DNA of 64,000 nt from Mediterraneibacter hominis (GTDB taxonomy: Bacteria; Bacillota; Clostridia; Lachnospirales; Lachnospiraceae). The stretch spans positions 62,001-126,000 of the forward strand of contig NZ_JACOPF010000001.1 of the NCBI RefSeq assembly GCF_014287475.1. The letters are read 5' to 3'. The notes under the pieces are model-generated. The model did not search any database and had not been told where the DNA came from. It saw nothing but the letters and a program-made list of their open reading frames with translations. This document shows, in pieces, positions 1 to 8,372 of this stretch; the first letter of the stretch is position 1, and each line of letters begins with the position of its first letter. The position numbers and the translations under genes were made by a program.

Positions 1-35
1 AATTATATAAAAAAATGATAATATTTTGGTGGAAC

Positions 36-63
36 TTTGTTATACATTGTGTTAATATATAAT
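36..63 (+). promoter_or_regulatory. Probable sigma-A promoter of hydrogenase operon
   Basis: A TATAAT -10 hexamer lies at 58-63 with a weaker TTTGTT -35 about 16 bp upstream. It is 36 bp before the first start codon, which has a GGAGG ribosome site at 88-92. The window starts only 100 bp upstream, so other control sites may be cut off. Confidence 0.55.
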
Positions 64-99
64 CAATGTAGCTCTAGATGCAGAAATGGAGGTTGAAGA

Positions 100-594
100 A
101 TGCTTGAAAAAAAGGAGACTGTTCCGTTTTCAGGAACAAAAGAACAAGAAGAATCATTGATGAAAGTGATAGCTGAACTCAAAGGCGAGAAAGGCGCCCT
201 GATGCCGATTTTACAAAAAGCACAGGATATATATGGCTATCTTCCCATAGAGGTTCAAAAGATGATTTCGGATGAGACAGGAATTCCGATGGAAAAAATT
301 TATGGAGTTGCAACGTTCTATTCGCAGTTCACTTTAAATCCCAAAGGTAAGTATCAGATTTCTGTCTGTCTTGGTACAGCATGTTATGTCAAAGGTTCCG
401 GAGATATTTATAATGCCCTGATGGAAAAACTCGGAATTGTAGGCGGAGAATGTACGCCGGATGGAAAATTCTCTCTGGATGCATGCAGATGTGTAGGCGC
501 ATGCGGACTCGCTCCAGTTATGATGATCAACGGGGAGGTCTATGGGCGTCTGACAGTGGATGACATAGATGACATTCTGGCAAAGTATGAATAA
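100..594 (+). CDS. hydC: NuoE-like [2Fe-2S] subunit of NADH-linked [FeFe] hydrogenase
   Basis: This 164-residue protein is a thioredoxin-fold [2Fe-2S] subunit of the NuoE/HydC type, the small electron-transfer partner of NuoF-like flavoproteins in the cytoplasm. The four cluster cysteines are visible as a CLGTACYVKGSG segment and a CRCVGACG segment near the C-terminus. The length fits the family. It is the first gene of an operon that continues with a NuoF-like flavoprotein and HydA, so it probably serves a trimeric NADH-dependent, possibly electron-bifurcating, hydrogenase. The start has a clear GGAGG at a good distance. The family is clear. Whether the complex bifurcates electrons cannot be told from sequence alone. 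Confidence 0.93.
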   Translation: MLEKKETVPFSGTKEQEESLMKVIAELKGEKGALMPILQKAQDIYGYLPIEVQKMISDETGIPMEKIYGVATFYSQFTLNPKGKYQISVCLGTACYVKGSGDIYNALMEKLGIVGGECTPDGKFSLDACRCVGACGLAPVMMINGEVYGRLTVDDIDDILAKYE

Positions 595-597
595 GCT

Positions 598-1158
598 ATG
601 ATGCCGGAGATCGCAATGCATATTCTGGACGTGGCGGAAAATTCAGTCCGCGCGAAAGCGGGGCTGATTGAGATAACAGTATCTGTCAGGCCAAAAGAGG
701 ATAAACTGGCGGTAGTGATAAGAGACAATGGCTGTGGAATGGACAAAGAACAAGTACAGCAGGTGCAGGATCCGTTTTTTACGACTAGGAAGACCAGGAA
801 GGTAGGACTTGGGGTACCGTTTCTTAAGCAGGCAGCAGAGAGCACGGGCGGAATATTCAGAATAGATTCAGAAAAGGGAAAAGGGACAACAGTAGAGGCG
901 GTATTTACTCTGTCTCATATTGACAGGATGCCGCTTGGAGATATCACCTCCACCATACATACATTAATTGTTTTTAATGAAGCTGTAGAGTTTGTCTATA
1001 CTTATCAATATGAAGACAAACAGTTTAGGCTGGATACAAGAGAAATGCGCGAGATTATAGGAGACGGAGTTTCCTTTGCGGAGAAAGAGATTTCAGAGTT
1101 TATAAAAGAATTTCTTGCGGTAAATAAAGAAGAGACAGACGGTGGAGCCAATATCTGA
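598..1158 (+). CDS. Stand-alone HATPase_c domain protein
   Basis: The 186-residue protein is a GHKL-type ATP-binding domain without the usual kinase dimerisation/phosphoacceptor domain. Its first 100 residues carry the N-box (ILDVAENSVRA), the G1 box (DNGCGMD) and a G2-like KVGLGVPFL segment. Residues 120-186 are a tail with no recognisable domain. It begins 3 nt after the NuoE-like stop, with two consecutive ATG codons, so translational coupling is likely. Genes of this kind recur inside clostridial hydrogenase operons, but their function is not established. Anti-sigma-factor-like or histidine-kinase-like activity are both possible. The domain call is firm and the role is unknown. Confidence 0.85.
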   Translation: MMPEIAMHILDVAENSVRAKAGLIEITVSVRPKEDKLAVVIRDNGCGMDKEQVQQVQDPFFTTRKTRKVGLGVPFLKQAAESTGGIFRIDSEKGKGTTVEAVFTLSHIDRMPLGDITSTIHTLIVFNEAVEFVYTYQYEDKQFRLDTREMREIIGDGVSFAEKEISEFIKEFLAVNKEETDGGANI

Positions 1159-1195
1159 GATGTAAAGATTACAGAAAAAGAAAGAGAGGAAAAAT

Positions 1196-1579
1196 ATGAA
1201 AAGCCTGGAAGAATTACGCGCAATCAGAGAGAAGATGCAGGGAAAAGTAGGAGTGCGCGCGGAGAATGAAAATCAGACAAGAGTAGTAGTCGGCATGGCA
1301 ACATGCGGGATTGCGAGTGGTGCAAGACCAGTTCTTAGCACACTTTCTGACGCAGTTCAACAGGAGGGGCTGTCAAAGAAAATCAGTGTAACACAGACAG
1401 GGTGTATTGGATTGTGTCAGTATGAACCGATTGTAGAAGTAATGGAGCCTGGAAAAGAAAAGGTAACATATGTGAAAATGAATCCTGAAAAAGCAATGGA
1501 AGTATTTAAACTTCATTTAGTAGGCGGCCAGGTAGTGACAAAATATACCTTATCGGGCGAAGCCCGCCAGCCAAAATAG
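1196..1579 (+). CDS. Thioredoxin-like (2Fe-2S) ferredoxin-type protein
   Basis: The 127-residue protein resembles the small thioredoxin-fold ferredoxins related to the N-terminus of NuoF-like hydrogenase subunits. Visible cysteines are in MATCGIASGA and TGCIGLC, three in total rather than the four of NuoE. An AGAGAGGAAAA ribosome site precedes the ATG. The last 12 residues (KYTLSGEARQPK) are encoded by an intergenic-type repeat that starts at 1544, so the natural C-terminus appears to have been replaced or extended by the repeat. It sits between the HATPase and NuoF-like genes and probably donates or accepts electrons in that complex. Confidence 0.85.
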   Translation: MKSLEELRAIREKMQGKVGVRAENENQTRVVVGMATCGIASGARPVLSTLSDAVQQEGLSKKISVTQTGCIGLCQYEPIVEVMEPGKEKVTYVKMNPEKAMEVFKLHLVGGQVVTKYTLSGEARQPK

Positions 1580-1646
1580 GCATAAAATACGGGATGCCCG
1601 GAGGGTATACCTTATCGGGCAAAGCCGGCTGGAATAGGTATAAAAT
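1544..1646. repeat. TATACC repeat, locus A (about 1.7 units of 62 bp)
   Basis: Two tandem units start with TATACCTTATCGGGC at 1544 and 1606, 62 bp apart. Each has a small hairpin (GGGC-GAA-GCCC in the first, an imperfect version in the second). A second hairpin spans the junction, pairing GGGATGCCC with GGGTATACC. The same repeat with the same 62-bp period occurs at 39249-39360. The first unit overlaps the 3' end of the upstream gene. Confidence 0.8.
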
Positions 1647-1682
1647 GAAAGAAAGCGTAAGGAAAAAGGAGGCAGATTACAT

Positions 1683-3470
1683 ATGTATCGTTCACACGTA
1701 CTGGTCTGCGGCGGAACCGGATGTACTTCTTCCGGAAGCCACAGAATCATAGAAAAACTGGAAAAAGAAATTGCGGCACAGGGCCTTTCTGAAGAAGTCG
1801 GTGTTGTGCAGACAGGGTGCTTTGGATTGTGTGCCTTAGGACCGATTATGATTGTATATCCGGAAGGGTCCTTCTATGCAATGGTAAAGGAAGAGGACAT
1901 ACCGGAAATTGTAGCGGAACATCTTTTGAAAGGAAGAGTAGTGACACGTCTGCTCTATGATGAGACGACAAAGACAGATAAAATCCTTCCACTGAATGAG
2001 ACGAATTTCTATAAGAAACAGCACAGAGTAGCGCTTCGAAACTGTGGTGTCATCAATCCGGAGAATATTGAAGAGTATATCGGCACTGGCGGATATGAGG
2101 CTTTGGGAATTGTGCTGACAGAGAAAAAGCCAGAGGATGTCATCCAGATCCTTTTAGACAGTGGATTAAGAGGAAGAGGAGGAGCAGGATTTCCGACCGG
2201 ACTAAAATGGAAATTCGCGGCGGCAAATGACGCGGAACAAAAATATGTCTGTTGTAACGCGGACGAAGGAGATCCAGGAGCATTTATGGATCGTTCTATT
2301 TTAGAGGGAGATCCCCATGCGGTGCTTGAGGCGATGGCAATTGCCGGGTATGCAATTGGAGCGTCACAGGGATACATTTATGTGCGCGCGGAATATCCGA
2401 TTGCAGTAAAACGCCTGGAGATTGCGATCGGACAGGCGCGAGAATACGGCCTGCTTGGAAAAGACATTTTCGGAAGCGGCTTTGATTTTGATATAGAATT
2501 GAGACTTGGTGCAGGTGCTTTTGTCTGCGGAGAGGAGACGGCTCTTATGACTTCTATAGAAGGCAACAGAGGAGAGCCGCGTCCCCGTCCGCCGTTTCCT
2601 GCCTTAAAAGGTCTGTTCCAGAGGCCGACCATATTAAATAACGTAGAAACCTATGCAAATATTCCGCAGATTATCGTAAAGGGACCAGAATGGTTTGCGT
2701 CTATGGGAACCGAGAAGTCCAAAGGAACAAAGGTATTTGCCCTGGGCGGTAAAATCAATAATACCGGATTAGTGGAAATTCCGATGGGCACAACCCTCCG
2801 AGAGATCGTAGAAGAAATCGGCGGCGGTGTTCCAAATGGGAAAAAATTCAAGGCGGCGCAGACGGGAGGGCCGTCAGGAGGATGTATCCCGGCAGAACAT
2901 TTTGATGTACCTATAGATTATGACAATCTGATTGCGATTGGGTCAATGATGGGTTCCGGCGGTCTGATTGTAATGGATGAAGATACGTGTATGGTGGACA
3001 TTGCAAAATTCTTCCTGGAATTTACTGTAGATGAGTCGTGTGGAAAATGTACGCCATGCCGGATCGGTACAAGACGTATGTTGGAAATTCTGGATAAAAT
3101 TACAAAAGGTCAGGCGACAATGGAGGATTTGGATAAACTAGAAGAACTTTGTGAGCACTTAAAGACGAATTCACTGTGTGCGCTGGGGCAGACAGCGCCG
3201 AATCCTGTACTTTCTACCTTGCGTTACTTTAGGGATGAATATATTGCACATATCGTGGATAAGAAATGTCCGGCAGGCGTATGTAAGGATCTTCTGCAGT
3301 ACAAGATAGACGCGGATAAATGTAAAGGATGTACTTTATGCGCGCGTACCTGTCCAGCAGATGCGATTATCGGCAAAGTAAAAGAACCGCATATGATCAA
3401 TCCAGAGAAGTGTCTGAAATGTGGAGCTTGTATGGAAAAATGCCGTTTCGGTGCAATTTACAAAGAGTAA
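1683..3470 (+). CDS. hydB: NuoF-like NADH/FMN subunit of [FeFe] hydrogenase
   Basis: This 595-residue flavoprotein should oxidise or reduce NAD(H) and pass electrons between NADH, ferredoxin and HydA. Order of domains: N-terminal thioredoxin-like [2Fe-2S] domain with CGGTGC and TGCFGLC; a 51-kDa FMN/NADH domain with RGRGGAGFPTGLKW; an SLBB-like region; the [4Fe-4S] site ESCGKCTPCR; and a C-terminal pair of [4Fe-4S] motifs, CKGCTLCARTC and CLKCGACMEKC. This layout matches HydB/HymB rather than respiratory NuoF. A strong AAGGAGG precedes the ATG. Only 15 nt separate it from hydA. Confidence 0.95.
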   Translation: MYRSHVLVCGGTGCTSSGSHRIIEKLEKEIAAQGLSEEVGVVQTGCFGLCALGPIMIVYPEGSFYAMVKEEDIPEIVAEHLLKGRVVTRLLYDETTKTDKILPLNETNFYKKQHRVALRNCGVINPENIEEYIGTGGYEALGIVLTEKKPEDVIQILLDSGLRGRGGAGFPTGLKWKFAAANDAEQKYVCCNADEGDPGAFMDRSILEGDPHAVLEAMAIAGYAIGASQGYIYVRAEYPIAVKRLEIAIGQAREYGLLGKDIFGSGFDFDIELRLGAGAFVCGEETALMTSIEGNRGEPRPRPPFPALKGLFQRPTILNNVETYANIPQIIVKGPEWFASMGTEKSKGTKVFALGGKINNTGLVEIPMGTTLREIVEEIGGGVPNGKKFKAAQTGGPSGGCIPAEHFDVPIDYDNLIAIGSMMGSGGLIVMDEDTCMVDIAKFFLEFTVDESCGKCTPCRIGTRRMLEILDKITKGQATMEDLDKLEELCEHLKTNSLCALGQTAPNPVLSTLRYFRDEYIAHIVDKKCPAGVCKDLLQYKIDADKCKGCTLCARTCPADAIIGKVKEPHMINPEKCLKCGACMEKCRFGAIYKE

Positions 3471-3485
3471 TGGAGGCATGAGAAG

Positions 3486-5228
3486 ATGGAAAATGTGAAT
3501 TTGAAAATTAATGGCTTAGATGTAACTGCACCCGCAGGCTCTACAATTCTGGAGGCGGCACGCGGGGCAGGAATTAAAATACCGACGCTTTGCTTTTTGA
3601 AAGACATCAATGAGATCGGTGCATGCCGTATGTGTGTGGTAGAAGTAAAAGGAGCGCGGAATCTCGTTGCGGCGTGTGTGCATCCGGTAAATGAAGGAAT
3701 GGAAGTGCAGACCAATACGCCTCTTCTTAGAGAATCAAGAAAAAGGACGCTGGAGCTTCTTCTTTCTAATCACGATAAGAAATGTCTGTCCTGCGTCAGA
3801 AGCGGTCAATGTGAGTTGCAAGAGCTGTGTCAGGAATTAGGGGTAACAGACGAAGAGCATTTTGCAGGAGAGATGACCCACTATGAATTAGATGACAGTG
3901 CGGTACACATGATTCGGGATAATAATAAATGTATTCTGTGCAGAAGATGTTCGGCAGTCTGCGAGAAGGTACAGACAGTAGGTGTGATTGGGCCAAATAA
4001 TCGTGGGTTTGCTACCTTCATCGGTTCTCCGTTCGATATGGGGCTGGGAGAAACAAGCTGTGTATCCTGCGGGCAGTGTATTGCTGCCTGTCCGACTGGC
4101 GCCCTGTATGAAAAGGATTCTATAGAAGCAGTCTTAGATGCGATTGCAGATGAGACAAAGCATGTAGTGGTTCAGCCGGCGCCTTCTGTCCGTGCAGCGT
4201 TAGGGGAAGAATTCGGCTATCCAATGGGGACAGACGTAGAAGGAAAAATGGCGGCGGCTCTCAGGAGAATCGGATTTGACAAAGTATTTGATACAGATTT
4301 CAGTGCAGATCTTACAATTATGGAGGAGGCACATGAATTTTTAGACAGGGTGAAAAATGGAGGTGTACTTCCGATGATGACCTCCTGTTCACCAGGTTGG
4401 ATCAAATACTGTGAGCACTATTATCCGGATCAGTTAGAACATCTTTCTAGTTGTAAATCACCGCAGCAGATGTTTGGAGCGCTCACAAAGACGTACTATG
4501 CGGAGAAAATGGGAATCGCACCGGAAGATATTGTTTGCGTCAGCGTTATGCCATGTACAGCGAAAAAATTTGAAATCGGAAGAGAGGATCAGAATGCAGC
4601 AGGTGTTCCGGATGTAGATATTTCCATTACGACCAGGGAATTGGCACGCCTCATCCGAAAAGTAGGGATTGATTTTAGAAGTCTTCCAGAAGAAGGATTT
4701 GACGATCCACTCGGGGAATCTACAGGAGCAGGCGTTATCTTTGGTGCGACCGGCGGTGTAATGGAAGCAGCACTGCGCACAGCGGTGGAAGAACTGACAG
4801 GGGAAGAGCTTGAAAAAGTAGAGTTTATGGAAGTGCGTGGAGCAGAAGGGATCAAAGAGGCGGTGTACCATGTGGCAGGAATGGACGTGAAAGTTGCCGT
4901 AGCTTCAGGTTTAAGCAATGCAAAAATTATTATGGATAAAATTCGTGCTGGAAAAGCGGATTACCATTTTGTGGAAATCATGTGTTGTCCGGGCGGATGT
5001 GTAAATGGCGGCGGTCAGCCGCAAGTACATGCGGATGTACGTAATTTTACAGATGTACGTGCAATCCGTGCGAAAGTGTTGTATGATAATGATGCAGCAA
5101 AGACACTGCGCAAGTCCCATGAAAATCCTTCTATTCAGAGAGTATATGAGGAATATCTGGGAGAACCTGGAAGCCAGAAGGCGCACCACATTTTGCACAC
5201 TACTTATGTAAAAAGAAGCATCAATTAA
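3486..5228 (+). CDS. hydA: [FeFe] hydrogenase catalytic subunit, HydA type
   Basis: The 580-residue catalytic subunit makes or consumes H2 with ferredoxin/NADH through its partner subunits. Visible in order: a ferredoxin-like [2Fe-2S] domain (cysteines near 36, 47, 50 and 64); a further cysteine-rich segment (CLSCVRSGQCELQELC) matching the His/Cys-ligated cluster; two [4Fe-4S] motifs (CILCRRCSAVC, CVSCGQCIAAC); and the H-cluster motifs MTSCSPGW, MPCTAKKFE and CCPGGCVNGGGQP. A small-subunit-like C-terminal segment follows. All H-cluster ligands are present, so it should be active given HydEFG maturases, which are not in this window. It belongs with the NADH-linked group A hydrogenases. Confidence 0.96.
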   Translation: MENVNLKINGLDVTAPAGSTILEAARGAGIKIPTLCFLKDINEIGACRMCVVEVKGARNLVAACVHPVNEGMEVQTNTPLLRESRKRTLELLLSNHDKKCLSCVRSGQCELQELCQELGVTDEEHFAGEMTHYELDDSAVHMIRDNNKCILCRRCSAVCEKVQTVGVIGPNNRGFATFIGSPFDMGLGETSCVSCGQCIAACPTGALYEKDSIEAVLDAIADETKHVVVQPAPSVRAALGEEFGYPMGTDVEGKMAAALRRIGFDKVFDTDFSADLTIMEEAHEFLDRVKNGGVLPMMTSCSPGWIKYCEHYYPDQLEHLSSCKSPQQMFGALTKTYYAEKMGIAPEDIVCVSVMPCTAKKFEIGREDQNAAGVPDVDISITTRELARLIRKVGIDFRSLPEEGFDDPLGESTGAGVIFGATGGVMEAALRTAVEELTGEELEKVEFMEVRGAEGIKEAVYHVAGMDVKVAVASGLSNAKIIMDKIRAGKADYHFVEIMCCPGGCVNGGGQPQVHADVRNFTDVRAIRAKVLYDNDAAKTLRKSHENPSIQRVYEEYLGEPGSQKAHHILHTTYVKRSIN

Positions 5229-5233
5229 GAAAC

Positions 5234-5299
5234 ACCCGCGAAAAAGTGCGGGTATATAAAAGATCCATTTGGCAGGCGCCGGCTTATATAACCGGCGCC
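5234..5299. other. Two tandem GC-rich hairpins between hydA and the sensory hydrogenase
   Basis: The first hairpin pairs ACCCGC (5234-5239) with GCGGGT (5248-5253). The second pairs GGCGCCGG (5275-5282) with CCGGCGCC (5292-5299) around a 9-nt AT loop. Neither has a U-run, so they are poor intrinsic terminators. They may stabilise the upstream mRNA end or partly insulate the two hydrogenase units. Confidence 0.6.
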
Positions 5300-5338
5300 C
5301 TGTGTATATCAGGCAGAAAAAGGAAAAGAGGTAAAAAT

Positions 5339-7048
5339 ATGAGAGTTATAGACTTCAGGGATGCGAAATGCCGGCATTGCTACAAATGTGTCCGCCATTG
5401 CGCGGTGAAGGCAATTTCAGTCAAGGACGAACAGGCGCATATTATGATCGATCACTGCATTAACTGCGGGCGCTGTTTAGAAGTCTGTCCACAGAATGCA
5501 AAGACATTTGCAAGTGATATGGATCGGGTGAAAGGGTATCTGCGCCAGGGATTCAAGACGATTATTTCCATCGCCCCCTCCTATGCGGGAGTATTGGAAT
5601 TCGACAGGCCCGGACAAGTGGTGGATGCCCTTTTAAAGCTGGGCTTTGCAGAGGTCAGAGAGACTGCAGAGGGCGCGGCTATGGTGACAAATGAATATAA
5701 GAAAATCATTCGGGAGAATAAAATGCCGAATATTATTACGACCTGCTGTCCGAGTGTAAATGATCTGATCGAAAAATATTATCCTGAATGTGTACCTCTT
5801 ATGGCGCCTGTAGTATCGCCGATGATCGCGCATGGCAGATATATCAAAAAGTTATACGGAAATGATGTGAAAGTAGTGTTTTTAGGGCCATGTATTGCAA
5901 AGAAGCAGGAGGCGATCGGAGACGAGAGAGTGTTCGGAGCAATCGATGCGATTCTTACTTTTGAGGAGTTGGCCATCTGGCTGGAGGAAGCAGGAATTGA
6001 CATCCATCAGTGTGAAGAGAAGCCAATGGGAAATCCAGATCCGAAGATCAACCGCCTGTATCCAGTCAGCGGGGGCATTGTGCAGTCGGTTGTGACAGAG
6101 GAAGAAGCGGACGAATACCACAAGGTCTATGTAGACGGGCTGGAGAACTGCATGGAAATGCTGGAGTGTTTAAAGCAGGGGGAACTGACCCACTGCTTTA
6201 TCGAAGCAAATGTCTGCGAGGGAGGATGTGCAAAAGGGCCGGCGTCAGCCAGATGGAATACTTCTTATGTAAAAGCGAAGGTAAAGATTGAAAATGAAGT
6301 TTCTCATAAAGCCGCGAAAGAGCTGCCGGATATGAGCACAGAAGAACTGAAAAAGAAATTCCAGGATAATAGATTGACAGACAGGATGCCGACAGAGGCA
6401 GACATACGAGAGATTTTAAAATCTACAGGTAAATATACACCGGAGGATGAGCTGAACTGCGGCGCATGCGGATATCCGACATGCAGAGATAAGGCAACTG
6501 CAGTATTCCAGGGGAAGGCAGAGCTTTCTATGTGCATGCCATATGCACTGAATCAGGCAGAATCTATGTCAAATGTGGTGATGGATGTGACGCCGAACAT
6601 GATTTTTGTCATTGGCAGTGATTTGAAAATACTGGACTGTAATAAAAAGGCACAGGAGCTCTTAGGAGTAGGAAGAGAAGAGGCTGTGCAGAGGTATATA
6701 TTTGAATTTATAGAGACACAGGACATTGAAGAGACACTGCGGACGAAAGAACCGGTGATCCATAAGAAAATTCGTTTAGAACATGGAAAGATGACGGCGG
6801 AGGAAACGATCGTATATATTGAAAATCTGGATTCTGTGCTGGTGACCTTCCAGGACGTGACGCGGGAAGAAAAAATGAAGGAGCAGCATTATAATCTGAA
6901 AGTAGAAACGGTGGAAATGGCGCAGAAGGTGATCGAAAAGCAGATGATGGTGGCGCAGGAAATTGCAGGGCTTTTAGGAGAGACTACAGCAGAGACAAAA
7001 GTGACGCTTACAAAGCTTCGGGATTCCATTTTGGAAGAGGAGGACTGA
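5339..7048 (+). CDS. Sensory-type [FeFe] hydrogenase with PAS domain (HydS-like)
   Basis: The 569-residue protein has two N-terminal [4Fe-4S] motifs (CRHCYKCVRHC, CINCGRCLEVC) and an H-cluster domain. The H-cluster motifs are TTCCPSVN (about residue 133), GPCIAKKQE (about 182) and VCEGGCAKGP (about 291). A CGACGYPTC Fe-S motif follows near 373, and a PAS domain from about 414 to 520. All four H-cluster cysteines are kept, but the surrounding residues differ from HydA. This fits the PAS-containing group C hydrogenases thought to sense H2. I chose the ATG at 5339 because AAGAGGT precedes it; an upstream in-frame ATG at 5246 lies in the hairpin region. The phosphatase gene follows 3 nt later, so signalling is the likely role. 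Confidence 0.88.
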   Translation: MRVIDFRDAKCRHCYKCVRHCAVKAISVKDEQAHIMIDHCINCGRCLEVCPQNAKTFASDMDRVKGYLRQGFKTIISIAPSYAGVLEFDRPGQVVDALLKLGFAEVRETAEGAAMVTNEYKKIIRENKMPNIITTCCPSVNDLIEKYYPECVPLMAPVVSPMIAHGRYIKKLYGNDVKVVFLGPCIAKKQEAIGDERVFGAIDAILTFEELAIWLEEAGIDIHQCEEKPMGNPDPKINRLYPVSGGIVQSVVTEEEADEYHKVYVDGLENCMEMLECLKQGELTHCFIEANVCEGGCAKGPASARWNTSYVKAKVKIENEVSHKAAKELPDMSTEELKKKFQDNRLTDRMPTEADIREILKSTGKYTPEDELNCGACGYPTCRDKATAVFQGKAELSMCMPYALNQAESMSNVVMDVTPNMIFVIGSDLKILDCNKKAQELLGVGREEAVQRYIFEFIETQDIEETLRTKEPVIHKKIRLEHGKMTAEETIVYIENLDSVLVTFQDVTREEKMKEQHYNLKVETVEMAQKVIEKQMMVAQEIAGLLGETTAETKVTLTKLRDSILEEED

Positions 7049-7051
7049 CAT

Positions 7052-8227
7052 ATGAGCGTGAGTATCGACGTGGCATGGAAAAGTCTGAATAAATATCAGG
7101 AAGAGCTGTGCGGAGATAAGGTAGAGGTTTTAAAAACAGCGGATTCAGATATTATGATTCTGGCAGATGGGATGGGAAGCGGAGTAAAGGCAAATATACT
7201 TGCCACCCTGACTTCCAAAATATTAGGAACCATGCTTTATGAAGGAGCCGCTTTGGATTCCTGTGTAGAGACGATCGCAAAGACGCTTCCTATCTGCAAA
7301 GTAAGAAAAGTTGCGTATGCTACGTTTTCTATTCTACAGATTTTTCACAGTGGGGAAGCGTATCTGGTAGAGTTTGATAATCCGGGCTGTGTATTTATCC
7401 GAGATGGAAAAATTGTGAAATATCCATACAAAGAACGGATGATAGAGGGAAAGAAAATTCACGAATATCGGTTTCAGGTAAAGAAAAATGACTGCTTTGT
7501 ATTGATGAGCGATGGAGTCATCTATGCAGGGGCAGGGGAGATATTAAACTTGCAGGGCTGGACATGGGAAAGCATGGCAGAGTATACACTGCGCTGCACG
7601 AAAAAGACGTTGTCTGCCTCCCGCCTTGCGGCACTTTTAAGCCAGGCGTGTGATGAACTGTACGTCGAAAGACCGGGGGACGATACGACGGTGGCGGTGG
7701 CAAGGGTGATCGAGAGAAGAGTGGTGAATATCTTTACCGGACCGCCCAAGGAAAAGGCAGACGACGAGAAGCTGATGTATGATTTTATGCATATGGAAGG
7801 GAAAAAGATCGTCTGCGGGGGAACAAGCGCCAACATCTGTGCACGAATTCTGCACAAAGAGATTATTACCAGGGTGGACTATAATGATCCGGATGTGCCG
7901 CCGATGGCCGTCATAGAGGGATTGGATTTGGTGACAGAAGGTGTCCTGACACTTGGCAAAGTGATAAAATTATTAAAGCGGTATGTAAAAGACGAATTTG
8001 ATGTAGAGTTTTTTGACGAGCTGGACGCAAACAATGGAGCCTCCAGACTTGCTAAAATATTGATAGAGGAATGTACAGAACTGCATCTGTTTGTAGGAAT
8101 GGCAGTCAATGACGCGCACAAAAATTCAGATTTGAGTTTTGATTTGAGTATGAGAATGAATCTGGTAGAGCAGTTGATTCATGTGACAGAGCAGATGGGG
8201 AAAAAAGTAACGGTAAAATATTATTAA
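7052..8227 (+). CDS. SpoIIE/PP2C-type protein phosphatase
   Basis: The 391-residue protein has an N-terminal SpoIIE-like phosphatase domain (about residues 5-215). Its metal-binding features are visible as LADGMGSG, LMSDGV and GDDTTVAV. Residues 225-391 form a second region (beginning near FTGPPKEKADDEK) that I cannot assign. It starts 3 nt after the PAS-containing hydrogenase, so the two are almost certainly co-translated. Together they suggest an H2- or redox-responsive switch acting on serine/threonine phosphoproteins, perhaps an anti-sigma-antagonist type target. The target is not identifiable here. Confidence 0.88.
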   Translation: MSVSIDVAWKSLNKYQEELCGDKVEVLKTADSDIMILADGMGSGVKANILATLTSKILGTMLYEGAALDSCVETIAKTLPICKVRKVAYATFSILQIFHSGEAYLVEFDNPGCVFIRDGKIVKYPYKERMIEGKKIHEYRFQVKKNDCFVLMSDGVIYAGAGEILNLQGWTWESMAEYTLRCTKKTLSASRLAALLSQACDELYVERPGDDTTVAVARVIERRVVNIFTGPPKEKADDEKLMYDFMHMEGKKIVCGGTSANICARILHKEIITRVDYNDPDVPPMAVIEGLDLVTEGVLTLGKVIKLLKRYVKDEFDVEFFDELDANNGASRLAKILIEECTELHLFVGMAVNDAHKNSDLSFDLSMRMNLVEQLIHVTEQMGKKVTVKYY

Positions 8228-8289
8228 AGGTTGACTATGCAACTAAAAGAGAGTAATATATTCTTATAAAGGTTGAGTAGTCAACCTTT
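8228..8289 (+). promoter_or_regulatory. marR-MATE promoter with two palindromic operator-like sites
   Basis: A promoter TTGACT (8231-8236), 17-bp spacer, TAATAT (8254-8259) is evident. The -35 overlaps a dyad AGGTTGACTATGCAACT (8228-8244). A second dyad, AAAGGTTGA-GTAG-TCAACCTTT (8268-8289), lies just past the expected start of transcription. Both share the GGTTGA/CAAC arms, as expected for sites of the MarR protein encoded next. The second dyad is followed by a short T-run and might also end transcription from upstream. Confidence 0.72.
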
Positions 8290-8372
8290 TTGTTGTGATT
8301 AGGAAAGTTTTGAACGGGATTTTAAGAGAGGCAGTTTCGCCTGGTTTGCCAGGGAGTGCAGGAGAAAATAAA

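Noticed and set aside
5246..5338. Longer start for the PAS-hydrogenase
   Set aside because: The extra 31 codons run through the GC hairpin region and lack a ribosome site, whereas AAGAGGT precedes the ATG at 5339.
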